From NCBI GenBank assembly GCA_002360495.1, contig DEQO01000085.1, positions 1 to 18,126 of the forward strand: a stretch of DNA of 18,126 nt, written 5' to 3'. Positions 15,904 to 18,126 of this stretch are shown here, piece by piece. Every line of letters starts with the position of its first letter. Position 1 is the stretch's first letter. The notes below the pieces were generated by a model. The model searched no databases. It had not been told where the DNA came from and saw only the letters and a program-made list of their open reading frames with translations. Source of the DNA: Flavobacteriales bacterium UBA3364. GTDB lineage: Bacteria > Bacteroidota > Bacteroidia > Flavobacteriales_F > PHOS-HE28. The position numbers were made by a program, and so were the translations under genes.

Positions 15904-15917
15904 GTGACGATCGTCAC
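15904..15917. promoter_or_regulatory. Perfect 14-bp palindrome resembling a CRP/FNR-family operator
   Basis: GTGACGATCGTCAC is a perfect palindrome in the 69-bp gap between the helical-protein gene and the small membrane gene. It has the GTGA-N6-TCAC core of CRP sites. Downstream on the minus strand a TAnnTTTG-like element (GACCTTTG, 15881-15874, one mismatch) would place transcription near 15870 and centre the palindrome near -41, the usual position for activation by CRP/FNR proteins. One such 14-bp palindrome is expected by chance in a window this size, so support comes only from position and core pattern. Confidence 0.35.
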
Positions 15918-15927
15918 CCCAGCCTGC

Positions 15928-16323
15928 TCACAGGCGCTTCACCAGCCATTGCTGGAATTCATCCTTCAGTTCGCGATAGAGCTTCTCGAAGGTGGCCATG
16001 GCTTCCCGTTGCGAAGTGTGGTCCTTGAACAGGCGGTGGTCCACAGCGATGGGATGTTCGCGCACTTCCTTCTCCAAGGCGTTCTCGTGCTGCTTCAGGT
16101 CGTGGCGCAGCTCATCGATCACTTCGCGCTGGCGGATGTATTGGTTCTGGAAATGCTCCAGCTCAGCGAGCACTTCGGTGTGGGTGTTGCGTACGGCGAT
16201 CTCCTCCATGCGTTTCTCCAGGATGCCGATCTCCTGTTTGCAGAAATCGAGCGTGTTCAACCAGAGCATATGGTCGCTGTGCAGATCGCCGATGTGAACG
16301 AGTTTCTCCTTTGCTGTGATCAT
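15928..16323 (-). CDS. Conserved helical (coiled-coil) protein of unknown function
   Basis: The 131-aa product is charged, almost entirely helical and lacks signal or membrane segments. Long heptad-like stretches run at about residues 24-88 and 104-128. It contains about ten His, including HIGDLHSDH near the N-terminus, EHFQNQ, and HPIAVDHRLFKDHTSQREAM towards the C-terminus. The His spacing could suggest metal binding of hemerythrin or ferritin type, but I cannot map a complete site. From memory, similar proteins occur in other Bacteroidota, without an assigned function. It starts 37 nt after the stop of the SafE/DsbD_2-type gene and is probably co-transcribed with the oxidase accessory genes. 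Confidence 0.8.
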   Translation of the reverse strand: MITAKEKLVHIGDLHSDHMLWLNTLDFCKQEIGILEKRMEEIAVRNTHTEVLAELEHFQNQYIRQREVIDELRHDLKQHENALEKEVREHPIAVDHRLFKDHTSQREAMATFEKLYRELKDEFQQWLVKRL

Positions 16324-16360
16324 GGGGATGGGGTTATTGGTCGTTAAGGTAGGTGGTCGA

Positions 16361-17065
16361 TCAGTGGCAGGCCGAGATCTGTGCTGGCACCGTGGCGGCC
16401 GCCGGGCTCACCATCGGTATGCCCAATTCCAAGCCACGCAGGATCAGCAGTACGGCCATGGCCGAGATAAGAATGGGCGATGACCGCCGAAGCAGTGCCC
16501 GCACTGGGTGACCGATCATGCTGCCGCTCATGCGCAGGGCGATCAACGCGGGCCAGGTACCAAGGCCGAAGACCGCCATGAACAAGGCGCCCTGTTCTGC
16601 ACTATCCATGGCAGCTGCGCCGATCGCTGCGGCATACACGAGACCGCAGGGCAAGAGGCCGTTGAGTGCGCCCGTGAGGAACAATGCTTCGGGGGCGGTG
16701 CGTCTCAGGTTGCGCGCCAACAAGCCACGCCCACGTCCGATCCAGATGGAAAGCGTCCCGGTGGGGCTCCAGCGTTCCAGCAGGCCGGGCACGATCACCG
16801 AGAGCAACAACACCGTTCCGGCGACAATGGAAACGCCCTGTTGCAGGCCCGCGAAACGAAGCCCCTGTCCGAGGGTCCCGAAGGTGAGACCGATCAGCGC
16901 GTAGGTGAAAATGCGCCCGCCGTTCAGGATCAACGTGCTGCCGGCCCGTGCGCGCCAGCCCGGTGCAGGAGAAGGCACTGCCAAGGCGATCGGGCCGCAC
17001 ATACCGATGCAGTGTGCGCTACTTGCAGCACCCAGCAGAACGGCTGTTACGAACCATGCGTTCAT
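16361..17065 (-). CDS. SafE/DsbD_2-type membrane protein of the cbb3 oxidase cluster
   Basis: The 234-aa product has about six membrane helices. Its first helix carries AHCIGMCGPIAL (C19, C23) and a later helix carries LNGLLPCGLVYAA, the paired signature of the UreH/DsbD_2-like branch usually annotated as sulfite exporter TauE/SafE. In cbb3-oxidase clusters this gene usually follows fixH, as here, and is thought to act in copper or cytochrome maturation rather than sulfite export. The ATG at 17065 was chosen because it opens directly with a hydrophobic helix and overlaps the fixH stop (ATGA, 17062-17065). An in-frame extension to 17116 would add 17 polar residues inside fixH. The C-terminal end ISACH carries an extra Cys-x-His that might bind metal. 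Confidence 0.88.
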   Translation of the reverse strand: MNAWFVTAVLLGAASSAHCIGMCGPIALAVPSPAPGWRARAGSTLILNGGRIFTYALIGLTFGTLGQGLRFAGLQQGVSIVAGTVLLLSVIVPGLLERWSPTGTLSIWIGRGRGLLARNLRRTAPEALFLTGALNGLLPCGLVYAAAIGAAAMDSAEQGALFMAVFGLGTWPALIALRMSGSMIGHPVRALLRRSSPILISAMAVLLILRGLELGIPMVSPAAATVPAQISACH

Positions 17066-17496
17066 GGCACCACCAACTTCTCCTCGGTGTAGTAGGCCAT
17101 GCCATCCGCGCTCCATTCCAGCAACGCGTTGTAGCGCCCCGGTACAAGGTCCACCGTATTGTTCCAGTATACACCGGAGCTATCGGCGATCACCTTCACC
17201 TGGCGATCGGCGGTGGGGTCGTTCGGCCGCAGCAAGGTGAGATCGCCGGTGATGGAACGATCGTTGGTGCCGGTCGGGAACGTGATGCGTATGCTGCCTG
17301 CCGTGACATCCATCCGGACCGCCGTGAGCGCTTTCGCGCGTGTGGTGTTGTCGATGCGTTCCTGGTACTTCAACTCGTGTTCGTAGTACCGCTCCGTCAC
17401 GAGCGGTTCCGGATTGCGTGCGGCCATGACGATGAACCACACCATCAATCCTGCGAAAGCCGCCAGCGCGAGCACCAGTCCTTTCCCCCAATTCAT
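17062..17496 (-). CDS. fixH: FixH family protein (cbb3 oxidase assembly)
   Basis: The 144-aa product has one N-terminal membrane helix (about residues 5-26), then RNPEPLVTERYYEHELKYQERIDN, the FixH-family motif, and a C-terminal beta domain ending PGRYNALLEWSADGMAYYTEEK that should face the periplasm. FixH (CcoH) supports assembly and stability of cbb3-type cytochrome oxidase. It is linked by ATGA overlaps to ccoG upstream (17493-17496) and to the SafE/DsbD_2 gene downstream (17062-17065), the order normal for Bacteroidota oxidase clusters. Confidence 0.93.
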   Translation of the reverse strand: MNWGKGLVLALAAFAGLMVWFIVMAARNPEPLVTERYYEHELKYQERIDNTTRAKALTAVRMDVTAGSIRITFPTGTNDRSITGDLTLLRPNDPTADRQVKVIADSSGVYWNNTVDLVPGRYNALLEWSADGMAYYTEEKLVVP

Positions 17497-18126
17497 GTTC
17501 CAGGTGGTTTCAATGGTCCAACGAACGATGTCTTCACCTTCTCCAAGAGCCTGTCACCGGAGAACACACCGATGACAAGTTTGGTCTTCATGCCTTGCAA
17601 TTGCGACCGGTCCAACATGATGAAAAGCTCGCCCTGGGCCAGTTCACCCGCCTTCAGGTCCAGCTGTTTTCCGATCACCCTGATCTCACCGGTCACGTTC
17701 ATCAACTCCAGTCGGACCGGCAGGTCATTGCTGGTCTTGTTCACCGTCTTGATGGCGTACAGGTTGCTGATGCGACCGTCGGGTTGCGTTTGGAAGAGCA
17801 TTCCCGGTGTGCGAAGCAAGGTGGTCTCGGTATCGGTGCGCACCACGATCATGGTGGTGAGCACACCCACGAGGATGGCCAACACCACCGTGTACGCCTT
17901 CATGCGCGCGTTGAACCGGAAAGGCTTCTTCTCGCTGATCTCGTCCTCGCTGGCATAGCGGATCAAGCCGGTAGGCAGATCGACACTGCGCATCATATGA
18001 TCGCACGCATCGATACAAGCCGTGCAGTTCACGCATTCCAGCTGGGTGCCGTTACGGATGTCGATCCCTGTAGGGCACACGTGGACACAGGCTTTGCAAT
18101 CGATACAATCGCCCTTGCCCGCCCCG
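17493..18126 (-). CDS. ccoG: CcoG family cbb3 oxidase accessory iron-sulfur protein, 5'-truncated by window
   Basis: Only the C-terminal part (about 210 residues) lies in the window; the frame is open to the edge. It begins with GAGKGDCIDCKACVHVCPTGID and continues with CVNCTACIDACD, two ferredoxin-type C-x2-C-x2-C-x3-C motifs for 4Fe-4S clusters. A membrane helix follows (KAYTVVLAILVGVLTTMIVV) and then the Ig-like FixG C-terminal domain (residues DTETTLLRTPG to the end). Full-length CcoG proteins have several more membrane helices upstream, which must lie beyond 18126. CcoG is linked to copper reduction for cbb3 oxidase assembly. A GTG at 18080 lies between the cluster Cys residues and cannot be the real start. 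Confidence 0.94.
   Translation of the reverse strand, partial: GAGKGDCIDCKACVHVCPTGIDIRNGTQLECVNCTACIDACDHMMRSVDLPTGLIRYASEDEISEKKPFRFNARMKAYTVVLAILVGVLTTMIVVRTDTETTLLRTPGMLFQTQPDGRISNLYAIKTVNKTSNDLPVRLELMNVTGEIRVIGKQLDLKAGELAQGELFIMLDRSQLQGMKTKLVIGVFSGDRLLEKVKTSFVGPLKPPGT

Noticed and set aside
11454..17065. Treating both TauE/SafE-like genes as the same kind of sulfite exporter.
   Set aside because: The copy at 11454-12179 has the two-half TauE motifs, whereas the copy at 16361-17065 has HCIGMCG and LLPCGLVY motifs and sits after fixH, which fits the oxidase-assembly branch.

Overview
The window (about 18.1 kb, GC-rich by eye) reads as chromosomal DNA of a Bacteroidota bacterium, most likely a GC-rich Flavobacteriales-type lineage. 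The reasons are PorP/SprF proteins, gliding-motility-associated (CHU_C) C-terminal domains, SprB-type repeats, a DUF6132 protein, the scarcity of clear Shine-Dalgarno sites and one good TAnnTTTG promoter element. Every gene I accept lies on the minus strand, so transcription runs from high to low coordinates.

Block 1 (about 15.4-18.1 kb) holds accessory genes of cbb3-type cytochrome oxidase assembly and small sulfur or membrane genes. In order of transcription: the 3' part of ccoG (cut by the window edge), fixH, a SafE/DsbD_2-type membrane protein, a conserved helical protein of unknown function, a tiny membrane protein resembling YgaP/DUF2892, a DUF6132 protein and a single-domain rhodanese. 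Most junctions are ATGA overlaps or short gaps.

Block 2 (about 11.45-15.0 kb) is a tight four-gene operon: a cysteine-dioxygenase-like cupin, a soluble PAS histidine kinase, a response regulator whose output is a CRP/FNR module, and a TauE/SafE permease. It combines oxidative thiol metabolism, a two-component sensor and a possible sulfite-type exporter, so it may be a self-contained sulfur/redox sensing unit. The cupin has Tyr where the second iron-ligand His of cysteine dioxygenase should be.

Block 3 (about 0-11.3 kb) is a type IX secretion surface-adhesin operon: a 330-aa secreted protein with a CHU_C domain, a PorP/SprF protein, a roughly 2800-aa SprB-like adhesin, and a second PorP/SprF protein. 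It is organised as two consecutive substrate-plus-PorP pairs. The adhesin has 29 Cys-rich repeats of about 79 residues. Part of the array shows a four-repeat super-period of 951-954 bp with distinct repeat subtypes in fixed order, which points to duplication of four-domain modules.

I found no rRNA, tRNA, CRISPR array, insertion sequence or phage gene. All repeat counts, spacings and alignments were made by eye.
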